DNA from: Eutreptiella sp. 'Long Island Sound 2002'
Taxonomy: Eukaryota > Euglenozoa > Euglenophyceae > Eutreptiales > Eutreptiaceae
Length of the DNA: 64,000 nt
Assembly (NCBI GenBank): GCA_964036045.1
Contig: OZ038384.1
Coordinates: 61,105,355 to 61,169,354 of the forward strand
Reading direction: 5' to 3'
The stretch's first letter is position 1, and each line of letters starts with the position of its first letter. Of the stretch, positions 1 to 11,245 are shown piece by piece. The notes beneath the pieces were generated by a model. The model was given only the letters and a program-made list of their open reading frames with translations, was not told where the DNA came from and ran no database searches. The position numbers and the translations under genes are program-made.

Positions 1-62
1 CAATGTGTGAGGTTGTGTGGGTTGGCGTCCGCGGGGGGGAACAGTTCGCGTGGGCTGCATTC
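1..62 (+). repeat. 62-bp block shared with the minus strand near 55.15 kb
   Basis: These bases match, with only a few differences, the reverse complement of about 55085-55150. There the block lies at the start of a LINE ORF1-like reading frame. The two blocks are in opposite orientation, so this one is probably the edge of another copy entering from outside the window. Beyond base 62 the two loci diverge. The function of the block is unknown. Confidence 0.7.
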
Positions 63-320
63 AGGGGCCGGGGGGGCTGGGCCTGGGTCTTCTGGGGTGT
101 GTGCGAGGGGCGTGGGCGGGCCACTGGGTGGGGTGGGCGTGCCGCGGGGCGCGGGGCTCCTCTTGGCGGGTGTGTGCGGGTTGTCGAGTGTGGGGGGTGG
201 TGAGGGGTGTCCGGCGGGTGGGTGTGTTGCGGGCGTGTGCTGGTGTTCGGACGGGTGGGGGAGGCCCGTGTCGCGGGGCCCGGGGGTGCGCGCGATGGTG
301 GGCATGTGTGGGTCTCTGGG
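63..320. other. G+T-rich stretch, no gene recognised
   Basis: G+T-rich on the plus strand, with GTGTGT-like runs resembling the composition of 50.4-52.3 kb. Long frames are open because of the base bias, but no domain is recognisable. It may be the 3' end of the outer LINE or the start of a neighbouring copy. Confidence 0.4.
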
Positions 321-1500
321 TCAGCAGCGAGAGGGGAGGGGCATGGGCGGGAATTGTGCGGTGGGGTGTGTTGTGTCGGTGTATGTGTCCGCTCGCCGCG
401 GCGTGCTTGCGTGGCCAGTTGTAGGCCGGGCGGTTTGGAGGAGAAGCTTGCCGTCTTCTGCTGCCGCGGCAAGGATTTCGCAGACGAGCTTGCGTATCTG
501 GCCGACCTCTTGGTCAGTGGTGGGAAGGGGATATGCTAGCGTTGGGCTAAGTCCCACGCGGCTGAGGACCCTGTGGATGGCGTGGTACCCGCAGGTGAGG
601 GATTGCTGCGGTCTGGGGGGGGGGGTTTGGCCGCGTGTCCGGGCTCGCCTCGATTTGTGTGTGGGCGGTCGGGATGGCCCAAATCCAGGGCACGGTCCCC
701 GTGGGTGGCCAGCGGCGCTGGATCCAGTGGGTCAGGCAGAGCATGGCCAGTCCCAGGTGGTAGCCCGCCTTCCCTGAGGTGATTAGGGCCAGGGCGCGGG
801 CTGGGGGCTTGTACCCTGGCTGGAGGACGCCCCTGAGGACCCTGTGCTGGGTGGTGGGGTCCCCTACTGCCCCTGGTGGGGCGGTCCCTGGGGCGAGCAT
901 GGTGTCTACCCCTTTGACGAGCCGTTGCGGGCCGGGGGACGTAGCCGTAGCGGCTATCACGTAGTAGTGCCCGCGCTCGAGGACTGTAACCCAGACCTCC
1001 GGCGGGGGGTGGTCACTGTCTGTAGGTGCGGGGGGGAGGTCGTCGTCTGGGGTCCGGAGGCTGGCGGCGCGGAGGGCGGTGTCGCGGGTTGGTGCGGTGG
1101 CCTGTTCCCACTGCTCCGGGCGGTTCGGGTCCGCTGGGTGGTCCTTCTCCGCTGGGGCCCATCGTAGGCGTACGGTCCCTCGACGCATGACGTTGATGTC
1201 GGTGTCCTGTGTCAGGGACTGGCCCCACTCAACGGGAGGGATCCAGACGTGCTGGCCCGGGCTGTGTTTGCGGGCTCGCCAGAGTACGAGGACTACGATG
1301 GCGTCGTGGAGGCCGTTGCCTGGGGTGGTCAGGTCCCGGAGGGCTTTGAAGTTGAGCTTGGTCGAGTCCTCTTGTAGGCGGTAGCAGCCCAGGGGGGTGG
1401 TCGGGGCCCTGCCTTGGAGGATTGCTCGGAGGAGGTCGGGGTCGCGGATGGCCGCCGGTGTGAGGGAGGGGTGCCCCGGGTCCGAAGAGGTGGGCTGGAT
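321..1500 (-). pseudogene. Outer LINE: extra C-terminal region, possible cysteine-protease-like domain
   Basis: Minus-strand coding sequence continues well past the RNase H and zinc-binding parts of LINE ORF2. From about 1475 down to 560 one frame is open, with natural-looking composition. It includes GNGLHDAIVVLVLW (about 1300), then VWVTVLERGHYYVIA (about 960). This arrangement loosely recalls Ulp1-type or other papain-fold proteases, with a GxxLxD-like block followed by a W...HYYV block carrying a possible catalytic His. I cannot point to a catalytic Cys, so the assignment is tentative. A run of ten C on the minus strand (617-626) shifts the frame. Coding-like sequence then continues to about 321 in a second frame (LSPTLAYPLPTTDQEVGQIR). 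Seen: conserved-looking reading frame. Inferred: it belongs to the same LINE. Confidence 0.45.
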
Positions 1501-1562
1501 GGGTTGCCGGGGTCTTGCGCGTCTACGTCGACGTCGGCTGGCCCTGGTTGGGCTCGGCCGCG

Positions 1563-2645
1563 CTAGGTGGTGCCGGGTGGCTTCTTGGGTGAGGGATGGG
1601 CTTCGGGGCCCTGTGGTGGTGCTTTGGAGGCCTGCGGATGGGGATGGGGGGCGCGTGCGAGGTGCGGAGTGGGTTGTTGGACGTCTGGGTCATGCACGGC
1701 ATAATAATGGATGAGACACTGCATGTGTTCCCTGGCGATGGGGTCGGTGAGTTGCTCCGCGTGTGTTAACAGGAGGTGTTTGCGGTGTACCATTTGGGCC
1801 GCTGTTCTGCGGACTGCTTCTAGCTGGAGGTGCGCTGCTGCCTCCATGGGGCTTTCCGTGTGTTTGTGAGGTGTCGGTGCTGGGCCTGTGTCACCGCCCC
1901 TCTCATGGTGGCTTCTTTGACCAGGGGATCCCGGAAGAGGTGTTCGGTGGCCTGGTGTGCGTGGCTGTGGGTTGGTCATCCTTCGTGTTGTCGTAGGGTT
2001 TCCGTCGGGGACCAGCCCACTAGCATATCCCTGCCTGTATGGAGGGGGCTTTTCTTGAAGTGTTCCCAGTCCTCCGGGGTGGTGTGGTCGCACGGGCAAC
2101 AACTGTGTTCTTCGGGGACGTGGATGTGCTTGCAGGCGAGCCACCTGGCGACCCTGGTGAGGAATGGTAGTTGCTCCCTGAGGAGCTGGATGCGTCCTTT
2201 TTGGAGGTGGGTTGGGACGTTTGCTGGGCGCAGTGCTGAGTGGTAGAGGGGGATTTGCAGTCTGTCCTGGAGCTCCTGGATGTGCGCCCGGCTGTCTGCG
2301 TCGCCGAGCACGCGGGCGAGATGTTGGATGGGGTTGGGGTAGTGGTATGCTCTGTCGTGGGAGGAATAGGGGGCGTTCTCTGGTACCCAGTCTGGGGTGT
2401 GATGGGGCTCGGGTACGGGGGGTATGTGTTGGAGGTGTGTGTGGTTTCGGCCGAGGTCAGGGATCTGGATGGTTGGTAGGGGCGTTGTGCGCTGGTGTAC
2501 TGCCTGGTTGTCGACCTTACCATTTCCGTATTGGTGTCTGTGGGACTCTTGTTTCCCGATGTGGAGTTGGACGTAGGGGGGAAGGCTGCGAAGGGCTTTC
2601 CAGAGCAGCAGTGCCTGGGTGCCGAGGCTCGTCGCGGTGGCCTTG
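1563..2645 (-). pseudogene. Outer LINE ORF2: C-terminal zinc-binding and tail region
   Basis: This region follows the RNase H part after a frame change near 2650. It reads through WKALRSLPPYVQLHI, a segment typical of the sequence downstream of LINE RNase H domains. It then reaches a compact metal-binding block with CPCDHTTPEDWEHFK (about 2080). The usual closing Cys of the C-x-C...H...C pattern appears as Ser (FKKSP), so zinc binding is probably lost. An in-frame TGA at about 1976 interrupts the frame, and the continuation is readable to the stop at 1563 (EAVRRTAAQMVHRKHLLL). It lies directly downstream of the RNase H piece on the same strand. Broken copy, not expected to be translated intact. 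Confidence 0.7.
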
Positions 2646-3893
2646 TGAAGTGGTTGTCCTTGCTATGCGGAGGAGCAGGTGTGTGTCGACAGTGGCGTCT
2701 ACCACGAACCAGACCCGGACGATGTGCGGGAGGTGGGCGGGTAGGTGGGCCGCGATCTCGGCAATGGCGTCGGCCATGGCCCCGTAGGTGGTGTGGCCCG
2801 TGTGGTGGTCCATGTGGTAGTGTCCCCCGGTGTGGGTTAGCTGCAGGGTTGCCCCCCTGGTGATGGGCGTGAGGGCGGATTCGCCTGAGGCGTCGGTGAA
2901 GAAGAGCCGGTCCGCCGGTGATGGTTGTGAGAGGCCGCATGGGTTCATGTGCAGGTAGGCGTATATGGCGAGGCCTGTGGCGAGGTGGGCTACTGGGGTT
3001 GTGGACTGCAGGATGGGGGTGGCGTACACCCCTATTCCTTTGGAGATGATGTGTTTCGCTTCGGGGGACATGGCTATGAGTCCCTGCTCTGGCTGTCCTT
3101 GTGTGAGGTAGGAGTAGATGTAGTGGAGGATGTAGGCTGTGTCTGGGGTTAGGTCGTGGCATGTGAGGGTTTGTGTTCGGTGCTCTGGTGTGTGGCAGGA
3201 GTGGTGGAGCGGATAGTAGGGGTGCTCGTGCTTGCCTTTTCTGCCCGGTTCGTACATGCTGTAACGGATGGCGACCCCTGCCGGGTCGGGGCGGGGCCAG
3301 GTGGGTGTAGTGGTGAAGAGCCATTTGGGCGCGTGGTCGGGGTTCCATGCTACCGTGGGGTTGGTGTCGGTGCGGTGGAACCATGGGGCTACCCATGCGT
3401 AGGCCTGTGGTGGTAGGTGGGTTGTGGGGTGGGTGTGGTGGCGTGCTCTAAGGTGTAGTACGGGCCATCGTGTGGTTGGTGCCTTGGAGTCACAGGCCCA
3501 ACATGTGCGTGGCATGTTCTGGGAGTCATGGGGGACCAGTGGTAGGTCTGGGGCGGTCATGTGGTGTTTCGGTATGCGCCATTTTGCCCCGTGGTGGATG
3601 ACGGTGGTCCGCGAGGGTTTGGCTTCATTCAGGGCCAGTAGTAGGGTTAGTGGTGGCACTGGGCCCGTCACCGGGGGGACGGGTTCGTGTTTTGAGCCGG
3701 TGGGTGCGTAGGGCGGTGTCGCTGGGATGGGTCGGGGGTGTTGCTTTTTGAAATCTTGGTAGCCTGCTTGCATGTCTTTGCTTCGCGGCAGAGTGTGTCC
3801 CGCTGCTCAAGCCGTCTGCGTGAGGTACTGGCCGAAGAGGCGGTGTTGAGGCCATTCGGGAAGCTGTAGAAAGGGGGTGTGGTGTGCCCCGCT
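2517..3893 (-). pseudogene. Outer LINE ORF2: linker zinc finger and RNase H domain
   Basis: This is the continuation of the RT protein from 28406 after removal of the Ty3 insertion: the codon frame joins across the 5-bp duplication. It begins with a short piece ending at a TGA (3807-3809). From about 3773 it is open for 418 codons. A Cys/His cluster (CWAC at residues 91-94, His at 107 and 112) resembles a C2H2 finger. The RNase H core shows FFTDASG (Asp 294), AIAEIAA (Glu 339) and WFVVDA (Asp 359), the expected D-E-D set for degrading the RNA strand of RNA/DNA hybrids. The last roughly 45 codons of this frame look out of frame; the true reading moves to another frame near 2650. RNase H is found in several plant and algal LINE clades. 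Confidence 0.8.
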
Positions 3894-3898
3894 GTGGT
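3894..3898. repeat. Target-site duplication GTGGT, left of element H
   Basis: Five bases, GTGGT, directly before the 5' LTR. The same five bases follow the 3' LTR at 28401-28405. Five-base duplications are usual for Ty3/gypsy integration. They show that both LTRs belong to a single insertion. Confidence 0.9.
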
Positions 3899-6339
3899 GA
3901 AGCCGGTTCGGACCCCTGTGGCCATCTTTGGGTCACTTGGGGTGTGTATCTATGGGCCGGCAAGCCGCCATTGGCTGATATCATACCTTCCCATCCACCT
4001 GACCTAACCTGATGTGATAGTGTGATACGCTTGGCCATTCCAGCTATGAGCGGCCATATGCAATACCGAGGCGCCGCCGGCTGAGATCTATATATCAAAG
4101 TATCAGGAATCAACAGGGTTTTTTTGTCATAATGTTTCCATAATTTTTCAGCTATCCGTTCTGATTGTCAATGTATCGGCGACTGGCGGTTGGCTCGCGA
4201 TCTTGCGGTAACCGATTGGTTAACTGTTATTTCCAGATATTTTAGCGGAAACCCCGATGAAGGGTCAAATCTCATCAGAAAAGGGTTCGTTGCTTCTGCA
4301 ATTTTCATGTTATACACTCGCAAAATTAATCCGATTTTTTCAGACATTGAGAATCGCGTATTCAATTTCGAGGTCACCGCACTTGATGTGATGAATTCCG
4401 AGTGGTCCTACATTTTTCCCCGATCACGAATCAACCTTTCTTTTGTTGTCTCCTTCATTTTTCTTGGAGGTATAGGCGAAACAAAATTGATTTGTGAGGC
4501 CACTTTGAAAGATCTTATCTCCGGCTCACTGCGAGGTATTCCAATTTTGAGATATGGGCTGGAATTGCCTTGGTCTCAACTTAATTCGGGAAGCGTCAAA
4601 CGCGTTTAATGTGTACAGATGCGAGGTGTAGCAAGGGATGATGGTCAAGGGGGTAGAAAGGATCTAGAACTCTTGGACCATGCAACCGAATATTTTAATG
4701 CGACTTTCGAGTGTACCGCATGAGTGTTGGTGTTGCATAGAAATTTTCATTGGGTTCCTACGTATTTTTAACGTGTAGTTATGTCCATGGAGGTGCATGG
4801 GATACCATGGTGGGAGCCACTTTTAAGGGTATGTGTTATATGGATGGTATGTGCTTCGCTATGCTCACGCCCATGTTATATCTCTCCGTTTGTAGGAAGA
4901 TATGTGGAGGCATACGTGGCAAGGGCTTCGCCCATGTCCCTATGGTGAGCTCCATAGTGCTAGACTACGTCTACCGCACATATAGTGCATGTGGGAAGGC
5001 TTACGGAGCGACCCACAAGCGCCACTATCAATTTTCCCATTTTCATGTCGCGTGTCGTGAGGAGGTTCGAAGGTGTCCCCATGCGTCCATGTGGGGATCC
5101 AAGTGGGGGGATTGTTCGGAAATGGTCCCAAGCAATTGTGTTCTGAAACATATGTTGATACCATGGGTGAGCGAAGTTATGTACTATTGTAAGTATCTTG
5201 AATTTAGCAACAGTTGCATGTTTTTGACCTCATTTTATGCTCATTTTTGTATTTTATGTGCTCAACTGGTCGGCTAAAGGTAAAATGCCTAGAGATCTGT
5301 GAACTATGGTGTGTTGCTTATATGTTGGCATATGCTTCTGTGTTGCACCTCACCATATGCCGGATCACGTGGTCACTTTCGCGTGGCACACGAGGCCTCA
5401 CAAAATTAGTTCTCAAATTCGTGAGCTGACTTGTGAAGCATGGCATGTATATATCCGGAGGTGTTTGGGAGCCAATGTTGGGATATTCTTGGGCATGAAT
5501 CTTCGGTCTATATCACCTCGGTATATTACTTTCTGGTTTGACACATGCATGAAGCATTTGAATATTTGCCATATCCATTTTTGAGTATATAATTGAATTT
5601 CCGGCACTATGGTGTGATTTGCCTAATTTTGCTATGTTGTGAGGTCATCTTCATGGGGTAGTTCTCCAAGCCCAATCAACTCCAAGTCCAACCAAGGTTA
5701 TGTCAGGGTAGGGCATGGTCCTGAGTGCCACTCTAGGCCATGACACGCCACCTCCCCCTTTGGGCTAGGATTTAGAGGCTTGGGAATGAACATAGTTTTG
5801 GGGTTTGTGTAGTGACGTTTGGCACACGGCATTTGGTCATCTTATTTGACCTGGTTCAGAGCAATATGTTGGTCAGTCAGGGGAAGGTCCTGAGTCCAGG
5901 GAATGAGGGGTCTATGGCTGTGACTGTGTACGTTTACCATCTTGCCTCCATTTTGCTTGATTTGTGTTCATATGCCAATTTCAGGGCTTCTTTATTGATT
6001 TTGGTGCAATTCTATGTACATGCCCAACGCTCGTGTCTCCGTGTGCACCGTGAGACAACCGGTGTGTTGAAAGGAGTTGTTGAGTGTCAACGCGAGACCT
6101 CAAACATCTTTGGAAGCCCTCAGTGTGGATTATTTGGATTTGATCTATTGTACTTGGGAGTTGGTTATTGCAAGGGATCAGGATTTGTGTGAAGGAACCA
6201 GATTTTACTATTTTTTTGTGGGAAATTGTGCAGGATAAGGCAAGATCATGCAGAACCTGGTGAGAAGCAAGACCATAGGAGTGACAGGAAATGGTGGAAG
6301 GGGTACAGCAGGGGCCGGTCCTGGTAGGGACCTTCTTTA
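3899..6339 (+). repeat. 5' LTR of element H (2441 bp)
   Basis: Direct repeat of 25959-28400, beginning GAAGCC and ending CTTCTTTA. The LTR is unusually long and much more A+T-rich than the surrounding LINE. Over the first 800 bases I count roughly 35 differences from the other LTR by eye, suggesting an insertion older than element N. Open frames inside (for example 4750-5277) occur in both LTRs but show no recognisable domain. An ATG at 6248 lies in the LTR in frame with gag. Confidence 0.95.
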
Positions 6340-6351
6340 TGGTAGCAGAAG
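6340..6351 (+). other. Primer binding site of element H
   Basis: TGGTAGCAGAAG begins immediately after the LTR. Its first ten bases fit the complement of an initiator-methionine tRNA 3' end (...CUGCUACCA). This is the usual primer for Ty3/gypsy reverse transcription. Element N has a near-identical site. Confidence 0.8.
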
Positions 6352-6517
6352 ATTACCTGCCCCCTACTGCCGCACCGGGGACTTGGGCCCTCATGAGCCC
6401 TGCCCAAGGACGCCCCGGGTGCAGATCGTTGAGTCCTTGGAGTCGACGCCGGACTTGGAAGCCCGAGAAGAGCGAAGATGCTCAGGACGAAGAGCCCTTG
6501 TAGGACATGGGCTAGAC

Positions 6518-7823
6518 ATGGAGGACCTGGCCTCCATGTGTGAAAGGCAATGCCGCAAGGCTTGCAATCTCCGCTCCGCTGCGGAGGAGTTGGAGGAGAC
6601 TGGCAGCAACGGCAGGGCCTGGCGTTACCGGAACCGTGGGTCCCCAAAACCCGCGGGGGAAGCCATGGAGACGGATCCCAGCCCGGTCAGGCTGTGGTCA
6701 GCTGCAGATTCCGAAGGGCATTCCGATGGCTATCGGACCGCTTTCCCTTCAGACTCGGAGGAGATGGCCAGACCGCCCACAAGGGCGCACACGGCCCCCG
6801 AACCCAGCCTGGAGCATGACGCCGAGGCGTCGGAGAGGCCTACCAGAGCCAGAACGGCGCCTGTGGCCCGGCACACGGAGCCAAAGCGGGATGACATGGG
6901 CGACACACCCATGGCGGAGGAGTCCGAGGCGCCGGGAACCGTGGGATGCGCCGGATCAGATGGAAGGCACGTTGAGTGCCACTGCGAGCACATATCCTTC
7001 CTCATCGGCAAGTACCCAAAGATGGGGATGGACGCCATTGTGCAGCACCTCGACCGCCTGGACAATCAGAAGGACGGCCTAGAGGAGGACATCGCGGGAT
7101 CCTGGATGACCAGTCGGAAGCGGAGAGAGACATGGCGGAGCTGCGAGCGGAGCAGGACCGGTACCGGGAGAAGCTGGAGATGGCCCTGCAGAAGCAGCAG
7201 CGAGTGGTGGACAGCCTACTCCACCTGGTGGACGACATGTCGGGACGCCTGAAAAGGATAGATGAGTTGCAACCCCTCGCTTCGGGTCCGGAGCTCCCAG
7301 CAAGGCCGGCAACGGCAGAGCTGGTGGAGCGGGTTAAGACCCTCAGGAGCACCATGGAAAGACCCATGGGTGGCCCTGCAGAGGCACCTTACGCGCCTCC
7401 GCGTGTTGACCTGGGTGCGCTGCCGTTTGTTCCCATGTTCAGCGAATCCATAATGCTCGGGGAGCATACGGCACCGGCTGGGTCCATGCCGGAAGAGCAC
7501 GCAACCACAGACCTGAGGAGCTTGACGGTACAGATGTCCCATGCCGTCCAGGATCCACCGACCGCTATGACTGCCCATGCAGTTTATGCGGAAGAGGAGA
7601 TCCAGACCATGCAGGGGCGCACCATGGGAAGGGCCGACGGACATGGTCGAGGCCATCCAGGCGGATACCTGTGGGTGAAGGACCCCACTACGGGGATATG
7701 GACAGCCGGTGGAGCAAGTCCTTCCCGCATCCCAAACCCCATGAGTTCAGGCCCAACTGGACCGCACTCCATGGATGAGAGGGATATACGGGGAGTGTAC
7801 TCACACCCCCTGGCCACAGGTGG
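6518..7823 (+). pseudogene. Element H gag, N-terminal part
   Basis: N-terminal half of the H capsid precursor, cut by element N at 7823. The frame is open from 6248, but that ATG lies within the LTR; the first Met downstream of the primer site is at 6518. The start shows a Cys motif, CERQCRKACNLR (C-x3-C-x3-C), matching CERACGVPCNLR in fragment M. An acidic, proline-rich stretch follows, then charged helical sequence (AERDMAELRAEQDRY, about 7120-7240) likely to form a coiled coil. Near 7095 the frame changes, consistent with a one-base deletion: the frame read from 6248 loses sense and the frame of 6976-7839 takes over. The protein resumes at 19034. No function beyond particle assembly is inferred. 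Confidence 0.75.
7819..7823. repeat. Target-site duplication GGTGG, left of element N
   Basis: GGTGG before the left LTR of N, repeated at 19029-19033 after the right LTR. Removing N and one copy rejoins the H gag frame. Confidence 0.92.
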
Positions 7824-8532
7824 AGAAAGATGTCCTTGATTTATGCCCTAGATCATTTGATGAAATCCTGCAGGTTTTGTAGTTGTAAACCCAAACCAAA
7901 GCAGCAAGTAGAGCAAGAACAGGATGTGGATCGAATCAATGATTGGTTTTGGAATCCAGTGTAACACAGAAGGGCTGCAGATAGACAAAGCAGGTTCCTA
8001 CACAAAGATTCAATCACAAATGGATAATACAAAAGATTTTATATGAAAATTGGTCTGACTCTTGCCTCAGAGATAGCATTAGGCACTTCATGTGCACTTA
8101 TTTGGGTGAAATGGTGCTCGTTAGGAATGTGGAACATAGATGTCAGGACCACACAGAAAATGACTTGGCCAAGCAACTGAATTCAGAAACAGTTACAAAG
8201 TAGGACCACAATAAGTGGTAGAAACAATTGAGTATAGGGGTCTTGGGGTGGGAGACCACTAGGCTTAACCTCCAAGGCCTAAAGCATGAAATGCCTATTT
8301 TATTTCGGTATATCCTCCATGAAGGAAGGTACCTCCGCTCAGTTGAGTGGTAGGGGTGAACTTCATTGGGGGCTAGGGTCACAACCCTAGTTACTTTGAG
8401 AAAGTGTACTTTCGGCAACAAAAGAAAGATAAAAAAACTTAAGTTTGTCTTAGCATCAACAAAAGGGTTTTAAGGGGGGCTTTGCCTGGATCAAGCGCTC
8501 CAAGAAAGACATGGCAGTGACCTTTTCTTACT
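7824..8532 (-). repeat. 3' LTR of element N (709 bp)
   Basis: Direct repeat of 18320-19028, the same length to the base. On the plus strand it starts AGAAAGATG and ends TTTCTTACT. About 17 mismatches between the two LTRs were counted by eye. Confidence 0.95.
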
Positions 8533-8541
8533 CCCCCCTGG
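8533..8541 (-). other. Polypurine tract of element N
   Basis: On the minus strand, CCAGGGGGG directly abuts the 3' LTR. This is the position and composition expected of the plus-strand DNA primer in LTR retrotransposons. Confidence 0.75.
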
Positions 8542-11245
8542 AGTACTAGTTAGCTAAGCTAGTAGGACCAAGAAAAAAGGCTCAAATATTCCCAAAATTA
8601 CCTCAGATAATGCATTAAACTTACCAAAAACATCCTCATCACTCCATAGAAGCCTATCACACTGTAGGTACCCTTGAAAAACAGTGTAATGTACCGTGAA
8701 TGATGTCCCTTCAATGGGGCATTCCTCAAAAGTCGCCGGCGTGCGACGAAAACCTTTTGGAAAAAATTTGGGGGTAGTGGGGTTGGAACCCAGGACTCCC
8801 TCCCTGGAGCACATATGCTTGCCCACTAGGGTACAGTCGAACGCTCTAATGCGGACGGCCACCGCTGTATAAACAGCGTTTGAGTATACGTCCTGACCAA
8901 GGGCCAGGGCGGAGCAATACTCCCAATGGAGGACACAAACGTCCAGGAGCTGGAAGAAAAAAGAAAATGTAACCGGCAGGGAGTGATTCCTGCGGTTTAG
9001 CGGAAGGGGTTGCGATTTAGCAAGTGAAATCGTTAAAAATCGACAAAACCACGCGGGAAATCGTCATTTTTACACATAACTCCAAGTCGCAGACAAGCGC
9101 AAAGGAAGCGGACTCCAAGAAAAGGGTTGCGCAAGCGTAAACGGCTTTTGAAAAAGAAGGTATGAGCCGTAGATTTTCGAGTTCTAAAGGAAATTTTTGC
9201 ACAGTTGCATCAAAATGTTTTTAAACGTTAGAGAAAAGTATTCAAATTCAACCCACACCACAGAGCAGGTCAACAACCTACCTCTCAGGTATGTCAGTGT
9301 TATCTCACACGCACGCATGGCGTTCGTGTTGGTTGTTTCGTCAAAATGTTAGGGTTGTCAACGCTGTGCTCGTTGGGGGGTCGGATGTTCCTCTCTCGTG
9401 CTCTGCACAGGTCAAAACAGGAATGAAAGGTATGCGATGCGAATGGAGCGCGCAGCGCGCACGTAGGGTTAGAATATGCGCTGTGCTGGCGATGCATGTG
9501 CCTAATCGAGGCATTCACACGCTGTGACGCTTTCCCTGTACCCCATATTCACCTTTGTTTTCTTCTTCACAGGTAAGTAAAGAAAGTGTTTGTCCGTGTG
9601 TGGCCGTGGCGTTAAGATAGGGTTGCTTAAAACGCTTAGGCTTGTTTTGTGTTCGCTTCATTCGGCATTCACACGATGCATGGTGAGTAAGGTAGGTTAG
9701 CCCAGGAGGAGCTCACCTCCTGGTTGAGTCAGTGTGGAAACGATTCTGCCTCCCTTCCCTGCGTGCACATGATGCATTAAAGGGTAGGCCACGCAAATTG
9801 CGCACGGTAAACCTTGTTTAGGTTACCCAGGGGCTCCTCGGTACGTTCTTTAAGAGAACCTGAGGAGTCTCTTAACGCTTGCTTGCTTGACAGGGGAGCT
9901 GATCCTTCAGCGTGTTTGCGGACAGTGTATTATAGGTCACACTGAGAAGCGTATAATACGTGGAGTGTGGCTTGGTTCCTCCGCCGCAAACACCCCTTCA
10001 TTTGCCTCTCTTGTACAGGTGGGAGAGGTTCAGGGTGATTGGTGCACGCAGCAGCTGCCTTCGGCGGCTATCCATTTTTCCGCCCCAGCAAAACAGGGGC
10101 GCTGATCACAAATCAAATGACTGTGCCTCAGCCAGGACTGGCGAGGGCAGTTGGACTTCAACGACATCTGCGCTGTGCACGCAACGAGAGCACCCCTTCC
10201 CTCCAAGCCCTAGCAGGGGAAACGCGTTGTGGCGTCCCCTGTTAGGCCACAGTTGCTTAGCAGCGCTGTGTTCTCTTGTCTTCTTGGCAGGAGGGCCATT
10301 AGGGCCCGAGACATCTTCGACAGCAGCACCAAGTAGCGTGTGTAGGGGTTAGGGTCAGCAGGCCTGGCAGGAGTTGAGTGCAAGTGATGAGTGCTCACCC
10401 TGCCTTCGAAGGCCTGTGCTGGCGTTAGTGAGTGTAGTGTAGTGGTGTCTCCTGTCCCGCGTGCTTTTCCTCGTGGGCAGGGGAGTGCGTTAGCCTTTGG
10501 CCTGTAGCAAAAATGGGCGTTTTGTATGCCCTTAGCACACTTGGCCACCCCTCCCCCCTAGTAGGTAGGGCTTTTGCCGTCTTCCCCCAAGGATAGGCAC
10601 CAGCACAGAAATTGGGCGCCATAGGAGTGGTAATAGTACCTGATTAGGACCTTTGGTCCGACGTCAGCGAAGCCCGGTCTCCGGGAGCCACGCTGGGGAG
10701 AGAAGTGAGACACACACAGACATACGTAGCACACATAGGGGTATGGTAAACCCTGTAAGCAAGGGTAGAACCCCATGGGTCTGGACCAGTCAGGGGTCCT
10801 AACTGTGGGCTCGCTTGTCCCCAAGGAGCGAAGACACACCTTGCCTCATAACACCTTGCTTGTCATTCCCCCCTGGTGTAGTAAGCCGCCGCTCTTCGTT
10901 GGCTCCCCAAGGTCATTACATCAGGGCAGTCCCCATGCAACACATGGTCAACAAGGCATACACTCGCTGGGTGGCTGCAATCCTGATAAGCGGCCACCTG
11001 GCCCACGCTGGAAACCATTGGCATGGGTCTGCAGGGCACAGACAGGGTCAGTGCAGTGCTCAGTAAGCCGTAGTCTCCCAAAAAAAACCAATGGCCTTCG
11101 GCCAGGGAGTGGTTGTCACGGGGGGCTAACGGTCCTGTCCTGCGATGCAATGCGTGGCAACTGTGACAACTGCTCTTACACCCATACACAGGCACGTCTG
11201 CAGAAGAGTGGTCACTGCACCTGTCAGTAGACTGACACAGGGCAA
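8542..11245. other. 2.7 kb non-coding tail of element N
   Basis: Lies between the chromodomain stop and the polypurine tract. No open frame shows a recognisable domain on either strand. It holds a tRNA-like segment (8779-8853) and several degenerate phrases built around CATTCACAC and GATGCAT (9480-9775). A long untranslated stretch here is seen in some plant LTR elements; alternatively it could be captured DNA. Confidence 0.6.
8779..8853 (-). repeat. tRNA-like (SINE-like) segment
   Basis: On the minus strand a TTAGAGCG block is followed about 45 bases later by GGGTTCCAACCCC, which resembles the T-arm and B box of a tRNA gene, with a stem-like CTGTACCCTAG between. Spacing and arms are not good enough to fold a functional tRNA by eye. 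A tRNA-derived SINE fragment is the simplest reading. Confidence 0.3.

Noticed and set aside
2020-3396. 458-codon minus-strand ORF overlapping the RNase H piece
   Set aside because: Its first part is an Arg/His/Pro-rich shadow of the RNase H frame; only its last part is close to the true continuation.
4750-5277. 175-codon ORF inside the H LTR
   Set aside because: Present in both LTRs with changes, no domain, and LTRs are normally non-coding; kept only as part of the LTR.
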